A DNA stretch of 46,800 nucleotides from JAXDBV01 sp034678415 (lineage in GTDB: Bacteria; Bacteroidota; Bacteroidia; Bacteroidales; VadinHA17), in assembly GCA_034678415.1 (NCBI GenBank), contig JAXDBV010000181.1, forward strand, positions 1-46,800. The letters run 5' to 3'. The number at the start of each line of letters is the position of its first letter. Position 1 is the stretch's first letter. Below, one piece after another: positions 16,652 through 24,189 of this stretch. The notes beneath the pieces were generated by a model. That model worked only from the letters and a program-made list of their open reading frames with translations, searched no databases and was not told the DNA's origin. The position numbers and the translations under genes were made by a program.

Positions 16652-18106
16652 TCAGACATTATACGTTGATGAGGCCGTTTCTCCTCCCCGGCCCGTCCAG
16701 TTGGTATGGAAGAACTCACCTCGTGGCCTGTCTGTTCTCTCGTAAGTGTGAGCCCCGAAATAGTCGCGCTGCGCCTGTAGCAGGTTGGCCGGCAGCCGTG
16801 CTGAACGATACCCGTCAAAGTAAGCCAGTGCAGAAGACAAAGAAGGTAACGCGATGCCGTTCATCGCGGCGGCAGCAACCACATTCCTCCATCCTTTCTG
16901 TGCCCGGAGCACCACCTCCCTGAAATACGGATCGAGCAACAGGTTTTCCAGCCCGGGGTTCCTGTCGAAGGCTTCCTTGATCTTGCCCAGGAACAACGAC
17001 CGGATGATGCATCCTCCGCGCCACAGGAGAGCGATCCCTCCGTAGTTCAGTTCCCAGCCGTATTCCTTTGCCGCTTCCATCATCAGTGTGTACCCCTGTG
17101 CATACGAAACGATCTTTGACGCGTACAGGGCGTTCTTCAGATCACCGATAAATGCTTCCTTATCACCATTGAAAGATGGCACGGGTCCTTTCAGTATGGC
17201 GGAAGCTTTCACCCTTTCTTCCTTCAAGGCTGAGAGACAACGTGCATAGACAGCCTCACCGATCAGCGTGAGGGGGATGCCCAGGTCGAGGGAGGTCACG
17301 GCGGTCCATTTGCCGGTGCCTTTTTGCCCGGCAGTATCGAGTATCTTCTCCAGCAAAGGTTCTCCGTCTGTATCCCTGTAGGCGAGTATGTCCCTGGTGA
17401 TCTCAATGAGGTAACTGTTCAGCTCCGATTCGTTCCATGCCTTGAACACCTGATGCATTTCATCATAGCTCATCCTGAGATAATCCTTCATCAGAAAATA
17501 GGCTTCTGTGATCAGTTGCATATCGCCGTATTCAATCCCGTTATGCACCATTTTGACGAAATGGCCAGCGCCATTATCGCCCACCCAGTCGCAGCATGGG
17601 GTGCCGTCTTCGACCCTGGCAGCGATAGCCTGGAATACCGGTTTCACGATATCCCATGCAGCTTTTGATCCTCCCGGCATGATGGACGGTCCGCGGAGTG
17701 CCCCTTCCTCACCTCCCGACACACCGGTACCGATATACAGGATGCCTTTTGCTTCCACGTATCCGGTTCTCCGGATGGTATCGGGGAAGTGGGTGTTGCC
17801 GCCGTCGATAATCACATCCCCTTTGTCAAGGAAGGGAAGAATCTGTTCAATGAACTCATCGACGGGTTTGCCGGCTTTAACCAGCATCATGATCATCCTG
17901 GGCCGTTTGATCGATTCAACCAGTTCCCTGACAGAATGAGTGCCAATAATGTTTTTTCCTGCCCCGCGCCCGTTGACGAACTTGTCCACCTTTTCGGTGG
18001 TACGGTTATAAACGGCAACGGTAAAACCATGGCTCTCCATGTTCAGTACAAGGTTCTCACCCATTACTGCCAAACCGATCAGTCCGATATCCGCCATCTT
18101 TTTCAT
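16652..18106 (-). CDS. gnd: 6-phosphogluconate dehydrogenase, decarboxylating
   Basis: It oxidises 6-phosphogluconate to ribulose-5-phosphate and CO2. The N-terminal Rossmann domain has GLIGLAVMGENL (8-19) and YNRTTEKVDKF; the middle has GVSGGEEGALRGPSIMPGG (128-146) and the active-site segment KMVHNGIEYGDMQLI with Lys185 and Glu192, seven residues apart as in characterised enzymes; the tail has FDGYRSARLPANLLQAQRDYFGAHTYER. Full-length (484 aa, dimeric long form). It is the last gene of the five-gene minus-strand operon, 30 bp after the LarA-like gene. No zwf or pgl is nearby, so its 6-phosphogluconate most likely comes from gluconate in this context rather than from glucose-6-phosphate. That placement is central to the pathway proposed for this locus. 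Confidence 0.95.
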   Translation of the reverse strand: MKKMADIGLIGLAVMGENLVLNMESHGFTVAVYNRTTEKVDKFVNGRGAGKNIIGTHSVRELVESIKRPRMIMMLVKAGKPVDEFIEQILPFLDKGDVIIDGGNTHFPDTIRRTGYVEAKGILYIGTGVSGGEEGALRGPSIMPGGSKAAWDIVKPVFQAIAARVEDGTPCCDWVGDNGAGHFVKMVHNGIEYGDMQLITEAYFLMKDYLRMSYDEMHQVFKAWNESELNSYLIEITRDILAYRDTDGEPLLEKILDTAGQKGTGKWTAVTSLDLGIPLTLIGEAVYARCLSALKEERVKASAILKGPVPSFNGDKEAFIGDLKNALYASKIVSYAQGYTLMMEAAKEYGWELNYGGIALLWRGGCIIRSLFLGKIKEAFDRNPGLENLLLDPYFREVVLRAQKGWRNVVAAAAMNGIALPSLSSALAYFDGYRSARLPANLLQAQRDYFGAHTYERTDRPRGEFFHTNWTGRGGETASSTYNV

Positions 18107-18136
18107 ACCTGTATGTTTTGAACGTTGTGTAAAAAA

Positions 18137-19414
18137 TCAATGCATAGTAAATCTTGACCGGGTAGACCACAGGCCCAGCGCGGGATTGGATATATAAAAG
18201 ATTGTTTCCCCGTCGGCCAGGGTATTGAAGCCCTCGGTCAGGGTTGAAGGGCTATATTTTTCAAGCATACGATCCAGCGGTGCATAGCTGAAATTCACCC
18301 CTTCGATCTCCTCCTTGGTGAGGGTCCCCGGGCAGTAGGTGATTCGGAACCGGTTTTCCGGTGAACCGTGGATGAGATGAGCGGCGGCGGCAAGGTTGTT
18401 CCGCAAGTCTTCATTTTTTTTCACATAATCAAGTATTTCGGGGGTGGTACGGTATCCGTATTTCCTTATCAGTCGGTCAATTTCCAGGTCTTCTCCAAAG
18501 GTTTTCACCCCCGGGGCAAGCACAATAAGGTCACCCCTGTCAGCAATAGCCATCCTTGTGCGGTAGATGCTTTTATTTCCCAGCCATGTGCTTTTGAATT
18601 CGTCCCTGTCAAGGTATACCACCACTTTGTTCAGGGGTTCATCGAGCATCTCAAAGTTCTTCTCCAGGCTGAGATCGGCAGCCGTTGTGAAACATTCCAT
18701 ATCATCCCCGATGAACAGACCGTTCATTCCCAGTTTCATTTGTGTATCCCTTGAAACTACCGTATGGAGATAGATTACGGGGAGGTGAGATGCAAAGTGT
18801 TCGGAGGCGTAGTTCAATACTTTTCTCACCGGGTTAATCGCCCTTCCCATGATACGTTCCATGCCGTATACCGCTCCCAGGAAATGGCTTTTGTGGATCC
18901 CTTCAGTTCCTCCAGTCCCAACGAACAGGTTTTTGTTGTAGTTGGCCATGCCTATCACCTCGTGAGGCACTACCTGCCCCACAGAGAGAATGAGGTCGAA
19001 CCCTCCCTCCACGATCAGCCTGTTCACCTGTGCAGGCCAGGGATAATCGAGCTTTCCTTCTGAGACCTCCCTGATGAAATGTCCCGGTACCTCACCCAGT
19101 GTCAGAACATCCTTCCGCCAGTTATGGTGGCGGAAAAGGCTGGCCGGCACCCCCGGATACATTGACGCAATCTCTCCTGCGCTCATGGCAGCATGGGTGC
19201 CAATGGCCGGCAGGATATCCGTTACGGCTGAACCGTAGTATTCCAGGATATAGCCCGTAAGGATTCCGGCCATGGAATGAAAGCGGGTGAAATCGGGAGG
19301 GACAATAAGCACCTTCTTCCGTCTCCCGAGTGCATCCAACGCCCCAAACACAAGTGTTTTAATCTCTTCGCGAGAAAGAAAACAGTCCGATTCAGCAATC
19401 TTGTACCACAGCAT
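18137..19414 (-). CDS. LarA-family nickel-pincer-dependent 2-hydroxyacid racemase/epimerase
   Basis: Belongs to the lactate racemase (LarA, DUF2088) superfamily, which uses a nickel-pincer nucleotide to move a hydride at C2 of 2-hydroxyacids. Key residues match Lactobacillus LarA with exact spacing: His151, Lys161 and His177 here correspond to His174, Lys184 (covalent cofactor anchor) and His200 (nickel ligand), a constant offset of 23. The N-terminal D41-x-T-R motif (PPDFTRFHS) and GTHAAMSAGE are also present. The superfamily is known to include D-gluconate 2-epimerases. Here the gene sits 3 bp after a HAD gene and 30 bp before gnd, in an operon led by a mannonate oxidoreductase; D-mannonate and D-gluconate are C2 epimers, so mannonate/gluconate 2-epimerase is my preferred function (inference). 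The maturation genes larB, larC and larE are not in the window. Confidence 0.87.
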   Translation of the reverse strand: MLWYKIAESDCFLSREEIKTLVFGALDALGRRKKVLIVPPDFTRFHSMAGILTGYILEYYGSAVTDILPAIGTHAAMSAGEIASMYPGVPASLFRHHNWRKDVLTLGEVPGHFIREVSEGKLDYPWPAQVNRLIVEGGFDLILSVGQVVPHEVIGMANYNKNLFVGTGGTEGIHKSHFLGAVYGMERIMGRAINPVRKVLNYASEHFASHLPVIYLHTVVSRDTQMKLGMNGLFIGDDMECFTTAADLSLEKNFEMLDEPLNKVVVYLDRDEFKSTWLGNKSIYRTRMAIADRGDLIVLAPGVKTFGEDLEIDRLIRKYGYRTTPEILDYVKKNEDLRNNLAAAAHLIHGSPENRFRITYCPGTLTKEEIEGVNFSYAPLDRMLEKYSPSTLTEGFNTLADGETIFYISNPALGLWSTRSRFTMH

Positions 19415-19417
19415 CGT

Positions 19418-20308
19418 TTACTCTCCTCTTTTCCATGGGGGATTCTCGGGAAGGTATTTCATGAATTCCTTCATGAGGCTGTCCTGGTATGATCCTTTAT
19501 ATTTCATGGCAAGGAACATGTCCAGGCCTTCGGTATAGAATCTCTCCCACGAATGTTCCTCATGCCCCGGGTTTATCGGGAAGAAGAGGACACCGTTATC
19601 CCTGGCGGCATTCAGATCGCCCAGGGCGTCACCAATCATCAGGATCTTGTCTTTGTTGTACTTTCCTCCGGCGGCCAAATGCAGGTGTTCAGCCTTGGTC
19701 CCGTATTCCTGTCCGGCAATGAACTTCACATACTGATCAATGTCGTTCTCCTTCCATTCCCTTTCCAGAGCTTCCACCGGTGTTTGCGACACCACGATGG
19801 CATCACAATGACCGTTCATTTTTTCCAGCGATTCCCTCACGAAAGGGAAGGGAGGCATGCCGTATACCATCTCTTCAATGGCACGGTTTACTGCTTTTGA
19901 CCACTTCAGGCAGGTATGGATAAATGGATCGTCAACCGTTGCGGCATATTTTTCAAGGGCAGGGTTTCCCAGCTTTGTTTCTTTACCGGTCCATTCCTCC
20001 AAGGAGCGTGTGTCGTGCACACGGAAATGTCTTGCCCTTACCTCGGGCCGTTCGTTCATGAGTTTGAAGGCTTCGATTACGGCAAGGAACCTGTTAACCC
20101 CCCGGTGCACGGAATAGAGGTTCACAAACTCCCATACCTCACGCGCGTATTTCTGTATCTTCTGCAATTCGAAATGAAGGATGAGATTGGGGCAGAAGCA
20201 CTCCTTCTGCTTGATCTCCATCGTGTCGAAGGCACAGCCATCCGAGTCGATACCTATGAAGAATTCCCTTTCAGGTTTCAGGTTCCTTAAAATAGTCTGG
20301 GGATTCAT
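19418..20308 (-). CDS. HAD-superfamily hydrolase (phosphatase-like)
   Basis: HAD motifs are visible: motif I FIGIDSDGCAFDTM (about 17-30, nucleophile DxD), motif II AIVVSQTP (Ser), a Lys in GTKAEHL, and motif IV MIGDALGDLNAA (acidic metal ligands). A large helical cap of about 130 residues lies between motifs I and II, as in C1-cap phosphatases. It is 6 bp downstream of the phosphofructokinase gene and 3 bp upstream of the LarA-like gene, so translation is probably coupled and its substrate should belong to the same pathway. Possible roles are removing phosphate from a sugar-acid or sugar phosphate, or repairing a wrongly phosphorylated side product. The family is too broad to predict the substrate. 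Length 296 aa. Confidence 0.85.
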   Translation of the reverse strand: MNPQTILRNLKPEREFFIGIDSDGCAFDTMEIKQKECFCPNLILHFELQKIQKYAREVWEFVNLYSVHRGVNRFLAVIEAFKLMNERPEVRARHFRVHDTRSLEEWTGKETKLGNPALEKYAATVDDPFIHTCLKWSKAVNRAIEEMVYGMPPFPFVRESLEKMNGHCDAIVVSQTPVEALEREWKENDIDQYVKFIAGQEYGTKAEHLHLAAGGKYNKDKILMIGDALGDLNAARDNGVLFFPINPGHEEHSWERFYTEGLDMFLAMKYKGSYQDSLMKEFMKYLPENPPWKRGE

Positions 20309-20314
20309 AGATCA

Positions 20315-21610
20315 TTATTTTTTAAGGTATGCTTCAGGTTTGTAAGAAGGCAGTTTTTTTTCAGCAAAGACCGGTCTGAACCGGGTGAAACGCTGCAGTC
20401 CTCCCATCAGTGGCACGGAGGGCCAGTCGTTCCCGATCAGCGGTGCGGCATAGGTGATGAATGCATCGGTCACATCCGTTTTGTCGGGTGTGATCCATGC
20501 TGCGGGGAATGTACGTTCGGAGAGAGCCACTTTTTCGAGCGGTACCTTATCGTATCTCACCTGGTACATGGTTGATGGTTCCCTCAGCAGGGTGGCCATC
20601 CAGCCGTTGCCATGATGCACCGCGATATCTGCTGCCTTCTGTCCCAGCTTGTAAGCCTCATCGAGGTCGATGGTGGATGCATAAATGGCTGATGAGCGCT
20701 GATCGGTACCCATTACCTGGCCTCTGGCAGCTCCCCGGGCTTTGATTCCGGCCCTGTTCAGGTAGTTCACCACCATCTGGAACACCGACATCGCGCTTGA
20801 TCCATAGGAGGTATGACCAAAGGCATCCTTCACCTCTCCGAGGTCTCCAACATGGAATCCTTCCGAGACCACGACGATGCAACGTTTGTTTTTCTTCAGG
20901 CAGTCGTTGATCCTGTCAGCCATTTCTTCCATACTGATGTTTGTCTCGGCCAAGTAAATCTGCAGGGGCATCTCCCTGGCGGGATCGGCCAGGCGTGCCG
21001 CCGCAGGTATATAACCTATCTTCCTCCCCATGGCCTGGAGCACCAGCACAGGGTCGGCCGGCCATGAACCCATGTTCTCCTCGTTAGCATTCTGTACCAG
21101 GTGAGCCCAGTAACGGGCAACTGAACCATAGCCTGGAGTGTGGTCAATAAGCTTGAACTCATTGTCTCCGAGATCATTGTCAATGGTTTTGGGCACGCCG
21201 GTGGCGACCAGCTGGAGCCCTTTCTCCCGCGCCAGCTCACTTACCTTGAAGGCCGTATGCTGCGAGTCGTTGCCTCCGATGTAGAAGAAATATCCGATAT
21301 TATGGGCGGTGAACACCTGCATGATTCTTTCAAAATCACGGTGCTGGTTATCTTTCAGCTTGTAACGGCAGGTGCCGATGCTTCCCGCTGCGGGTGTGCT
21401 GCGGAGCAGGGCGATCTCTTCCCTGTCCTGGGCCGACAAATCGAGCAGTTCCTCCCTGAGTACACCTTCAATACCGTGCCAGCCGGCATAAATGGTGCCG
21501 AACAGGTCGGGATATTCGCGACATGCATCGATGATCCCGCGTAACGAATTGTTGATGACAGGCGACGGCCCGCCCGACTGTGCAACAACGATGTTTTTCT
21601 TTTTCTCCAT
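20315..21610 (-). CDS. PPi-type 6-phosphofructokinase family protein
   Basis: A PfkA-superfamily phosphotransferase (431 aa). Start AQSGGPSPVINNSLRG holds the Gly-rich phosphate loop. Two positions that separate ATP from PPi enzymes point to pyrophosphate: Asp115 in YIGGNDS (the place of Gly104 in E. coli PfkA) and Lys141 in VPKTIDND (the place of Gly124), with catalytic Asp144 following. The sugar-phosphate region has RGQVMGTDQRSS, with the Arg residues kept. PPi-PFKs in Bacteroidota can also act on sedoheptulose-7-phosphate, allowing pentose phosphate conversion without transaldolase; that would fit downstream of Gnd. A less conventional option is that it phosphorylates another sugar or sugar acid, since the operon otherwise lacks a kinase. 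Second gene of the operon, 35 bp after the SDR. Confidence 0.88.
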   Translation of the reverse strand: MEKKKNIVVAQSGGPSPVINNSLRGIIDACREYPDLFGTIYAGWHGIEGVLREELLDLSAQDREEIALLRSTPAAGSIGTCRYKLKDNQHRDFERIMQVFTAHNIGYFFYIGGNDSQHTAFKVSELAREKGLQLVATGVPKTIDNDLGDNEFKLIDHTPGYGSVARYWAHLVQNANEENMGSWPADPVLVLQAMGRKIGYIPAAARLADPAREMPLQIYLAETNISMEEMADRINDCLKKNKRCIVVVSEGFHVGDLGEVKDAFGHTSYGSSAMSVFQMVVNYLNRAGIKARGAARGQVMGTDQRSSAIYASTIDLDEAYKLGQKAADIAVHHGNGWMATLLREPSTMYQVRYDKVPLEKVALSERTFPAAWITPDKTDVTDAFITYAAPLIGNDWPSVPLMGGLQRFTRFRPVFAEKKLPSYKPEAYLKK

Positions 21611-21645
21611 GGTTATTCAAACATGCGGTTAGGTGATACGTGTTG

Positions 21646-22500
21646 CTAAACTCCTCCGTAAGCGCTATAGCCTCCGTCGACAGGAATTACCACACCCGTG
21701 ATGAATTTCGACAGGTCGGAAAGCAGGAACAGGGTTACACCCGTAAGCTCTTCCACCTGACCGTATCGCCCCATGGGTGTATTGGCAATGATCTTCTCCC
21801 CCCGTTTCGTGGGTTTCCCCGATTTCTCATCGATCAGCAGGAAACGGTTCTGGTTGGTGAGGAAGAACCCGGGGGCGATGGCATTGACACGAATGCCTGT
21901 TTTTGCCAGGTGTACCGCCAGCCATTGTGTGAAATTGTTAACAGATGCCTTGGCAGCGGAATAGGCCGGGATCTTGGTCAGCGGCCTGAACGAGTTCATG
22001 GATGATATGTTCAGGATTACTCCTTCGCCCCTGCGAACCATTTCGCTTCCGAACACCAGGGTGGGTAATAAGGTACCCTTGAAATTCAGGGCAAAGATCC
22101 AGTCAAATCCCTCGGGATCAAGCCCGAAGACGGTGTCCCTGATATTCCCGGCATCATCGGGAGTGATCTGTTCAAGGGCGGTAGTTGCCTTTGGAGAGTT
22201 GCCACCGGCACCATTGATGAGAAAATCCACCTTACCGAAACGACTGGTTATTTTACTGCAGGCCTCATCCAGGCTCGCTCTGTTGAGCACATCGGCTGCG
22301 ATACCGGCGGAGGGGCAACCGGATTCCTCCGTTATCTTCCCTGCCACCTCATTTGCCGCCGCCTCATTGATATCGACGATCGCCGTCCTGATGCCTGACA
22401 TTGACAGACCTCTGGCAATAGCCGAGCAAATGATCCCTGCTCCACCAGTGATTACAGCAACCTTTCCTTCAAGGTGCCGGTACATTTCCGTGTGTTTCAT
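21646..22500 (-). CDS. SDR-family D-mannonate oxidoreductase (fructuronate reductase)
   Basis: Reduces D-fructuronate to D-mannonate with NAD(P)H. This is the short-chain dehydrogenase type found in Bacillus (YjmF/UxuB-like), not the long-chain E. coli UxuB. Evidence: the cofactor loop VITGGAGIIC (17-25), the strongly characteristic NGAGGNSPKATT (96-107), and the catalytic set Ser167, Tyr180, Lys184 in NISSMNSFRPLTKIPAYSAAK; further family blocks are VNAIAPGFFLTNQNRFLL and PVDGGYSAYGGV. 284 aa is normal. It is the first gene of the minus-strand operon and is divergent from uxaE, with a LacI-type operator overlapping its predicted promoter. This firmly ties the LarA-like, PFK, HAD and gnd genes to hexuronate use. 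Confidence 0.9.
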   Translation of the reverse strand: MKHTEMYRHLEGKVAVITGGAGIICSAIARGLSMSGIRTAIVDINEAAANEVAGKITEESGCPSAGIAADVLNRASLDEACSKITSRFGKVDFLINGAGGNSPKATTALEQITPDDAGNIRDTVFGLDPEGFDWIFALNFKGTLLPTLVFGSEMVRRGEGVILNISSMNSFRPLTKIPAYSAAKASVNNFTQWLAVHLAKTGIRVNAIAPGFFLTNQNRFLLIDEKSGKPTKRGEKIIANTPMGRYGQVEELTGVTLFLLSDLSKFITGVVIPVDGGYSAYGGV

Positions 22501-22545
22501 AATTATAAGGTATTGACCGAATCGTGATAACCATCATTTCCTCTA

Positions 22546-22575
22546 CAAAATTAGGTATTATTCAAGAAAAAGCAA
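22546..22575 (-). promoter_or_regulatory. Predicted promoter of the SDR-PFK-HAD-LarA-gnd operon
   Basis: On the minus strand TTG (22575-22573) is followed by exactly 19 nt and then TAATTTTG (22553-22546), a full match to the Bacteroidota TTG-N19-TAnnTTTG pattern. The TTG lies within the palindromic operator, so repressor binding should block the -33 contact. Transcription would start near 22540, leaving a leader of about 40 nt before the ATG at 22500. Confidence 0.65.
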
Positions 22576-22583
22576 TCGATTGC
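22572..22583. promoter_or_regulatory. LacI-type operator of the SDR operon
   Basis: A perfect 12-bp palindrome, GCAATCGATTGC, centred between 22577 and 22578. It shares its 10-bp core with the sites at 14769-14778 and 22821-22830 and overlaps the -33 element of the SDR operon promoter. It is the cleanest of the three sites. Confidence 0.75.
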
Positions 22584-22820
22584 ACTGATTTTTATTCTAT
22601 TCATGAAATATGAATATAATGCAAGAAGAATTTAATATTGATAACATTAGATTGTAATATAGTTAAATATTTATTAATAAAAGTAAAAGCATCGTTAATA
22701 TTATTTAGCCTACGTTTAGTTTATGACATAGAATGACACAAAACGTTAAGAAATGGATTTGATTATTCAATATAAGAGAAGGTGAGATGGAAATAAAACC
22801 ATAATTTTGATTACTTTAGT

Positions 22821-22830
22821 CAATCGATTG
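22821..22830. promoter_or_regulatory. LacI-type operator upstream of uxaE
   Basis: Core palindrome CAATCGATTG, about 92 nt before the uxaE ATG and 244 nt from the centre of the SDR operator, so looping between the two is conceivable. A -7-like TAATTTTG lies just upstream at 22802-22809 on the plus strand; with that promoter the operator would sit over the transcription start. No matching TTG is found 19 nt before that box. Confidence 0.65.
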
Positions 22831-22921
22831 CATTACTGATGATCGGGAGGCGGGAGCTCTACGGAGCGGGATACGGGGAAGCTTGAATATCAGTAAGTAA
22901 CATTAAAAACTTTACCATTGT

Positions 22922-24169
22922 ATGAGATTAGGAAAATACTCCTTTGGAACTGGTGACCGTTTCGGCCACCAGGGGGAAGCCCAGCTGAGAGCTATAATGA
23001 AAGCCAATGAGATGGGAATACATCTCATTCCTGTCTGGAACAAATCCTTCAGAGAGCATACCATCGTGCATTCGCAGCCGTCGGATGTAAGAAAGGAAGC
23101 CGATGAGGCGGTGAAGAATGCCGGATGGAAAGATGAATACTATGTGGATGCTGACCATATTAATATAAAGAATGTGGATCTGTTCCTTGATTGCAGCAAT
23201 TTTTTCACCATTGATGTAGCCGATTATATTGGCAGGCCGGCAGGGAAGGAAGAGACGGCGGCCTTTATTAAGAGGAACAGCAAGTATCTTGGCAAGCTGC
23301 AGATACCGGGGATCGATGAAGCCATTGAGCTTACCGGGGATCAGCTTGCGGCCATTGCCTCGCGGTACCTGTATGCCGTCACGGAGGCATCGCGCATCTA
23401 TCATCATATCGCAGCAAAGAAAGGAAGGGATAATTTTGTGGCTGAGATTTCGATGGATGAGGTGAGTGAGCCCCAGACACCCCTTGATCTATTCTTTATC
23501 CTTGGCGCACTTGCTGCCCTGCAGGTGGAAGCGCAGACTATTGCCCCGAGATTTACCGGAAGGTTCAATAAAGGAGTAGATTACGAAGGTGATGTGCAAC
23601 GGTTCGCAAAGGAGTTTGAAGACGACCTGCTCGTGATCGATCATGCCATCCGCGAGTTTGGACTGCCAGCCAACCTGAAACTCAGTATCCATTCCGGCAG
23701 CGATAAGTTTGCCATCTATCCTGCTATTGGACGGCTGATACGGAAATACGACAAGGGGATCCATGTGAAGACGGCTGGTACCACATGGCTCGAAGAGATA
23801 ATCGGGCTGGCTCTGTCGGGAAAGGAAGGATTGCATCTGGCCTGCGATATTTATGAAAAAGCGCTGGGCAGGTATGATGAGATGACCGGCCCGTATGTCA
23901 ATGTCCTTAACATTGACCGGCTACAATTACCCGATCCCCGGGAGATCAGGGCATGGAACAGTGAGAAATTTGCATCCGCCCTCAGGCATGAGGCCACCAG
24001 CAGTGAATACAATCCTCATTTCCGGCAGTTTATGCATGTGAGCTATAAGATTGCCGCGGAAGCAGGCAGCTATTTCACCGGTATGCTGAAAAAGCATGCG
24101 GCTGTTATTGCCGAACAGGTGACCCTGAACCTGTTTGACCGGCATATAAAACGTATTTTTAATTGTTAA
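22922..24169 (+). CDS. uxaE: Tagaturonate 3-epimerase (tagaturonate/fructuronate epimerase)
   Basis: Interconverts D-tagaturonate and D-fructuronate, the step described for UxaE of Thermotoga maritima, which links galacturonate to the glucuronate branch. Family blocks are present from the first residues: FGTGDRFGHQGEAQLRA (8-24), PVWNKSFREHTIVHSQP, DADHINIKNVDLFLDCSNFF and TIDVADYIGRP, then EISMDEVSEPQTPLDLFFIL, SIHSGSDKFAIYPAIGRLI and HVKTAGTTWLEE. Several His, Asp and Glu residues in these blocks are probable metal ligands. 415 aa, complete. It precedes uxaC by 20 bp and is divergent from the mannonate oxidoreductase. With this enzyme galacturonate-derived carbon reaches D-mannonate, and no tagaturonate reductase (UxaB) or altronate dehydratase (UxaA) is needed; neither is present. 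Confidence 0.9.
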   Translation: MRLGKYSFGTGDRFGHQGEAQLRAIMKANEMGIHLIPVWNKSFREHTIVHSQPSDVRKEADEAVKNAGWKDEYYVDADHINIKNVDLFLDCSNFFTIDVADYIGRPAGKEETAAFIKRNSKYLGKLQIPGIDEAIELTGDQLAAIASRYLYAVTEASRIYHHIAAKKGRDNFVAEISMDEVSEPQTPLDLFFILGALAALQVEAQTIAPRFTGRFNKGVDYEGDVQRFAKEFEDDLLVIDHAIREFGLPANLKLSIHSGSDKFAIYPAIGRLIRKYDKGIHVKTAGTTWLEEIIGLALSGKEGLHLACDIYEKALGRYDEMTGPYVNVLNIDRLQLPDPREIRAWNSEKFASALRHEATSSEYNPHFRQFMHVSYKIAAEAGSYFTGMLKKHAAVIAEQVTLNLFDRHIKRIFNC

Positions 24170-24189
24170 AATAACAAGCTGTGACTATC

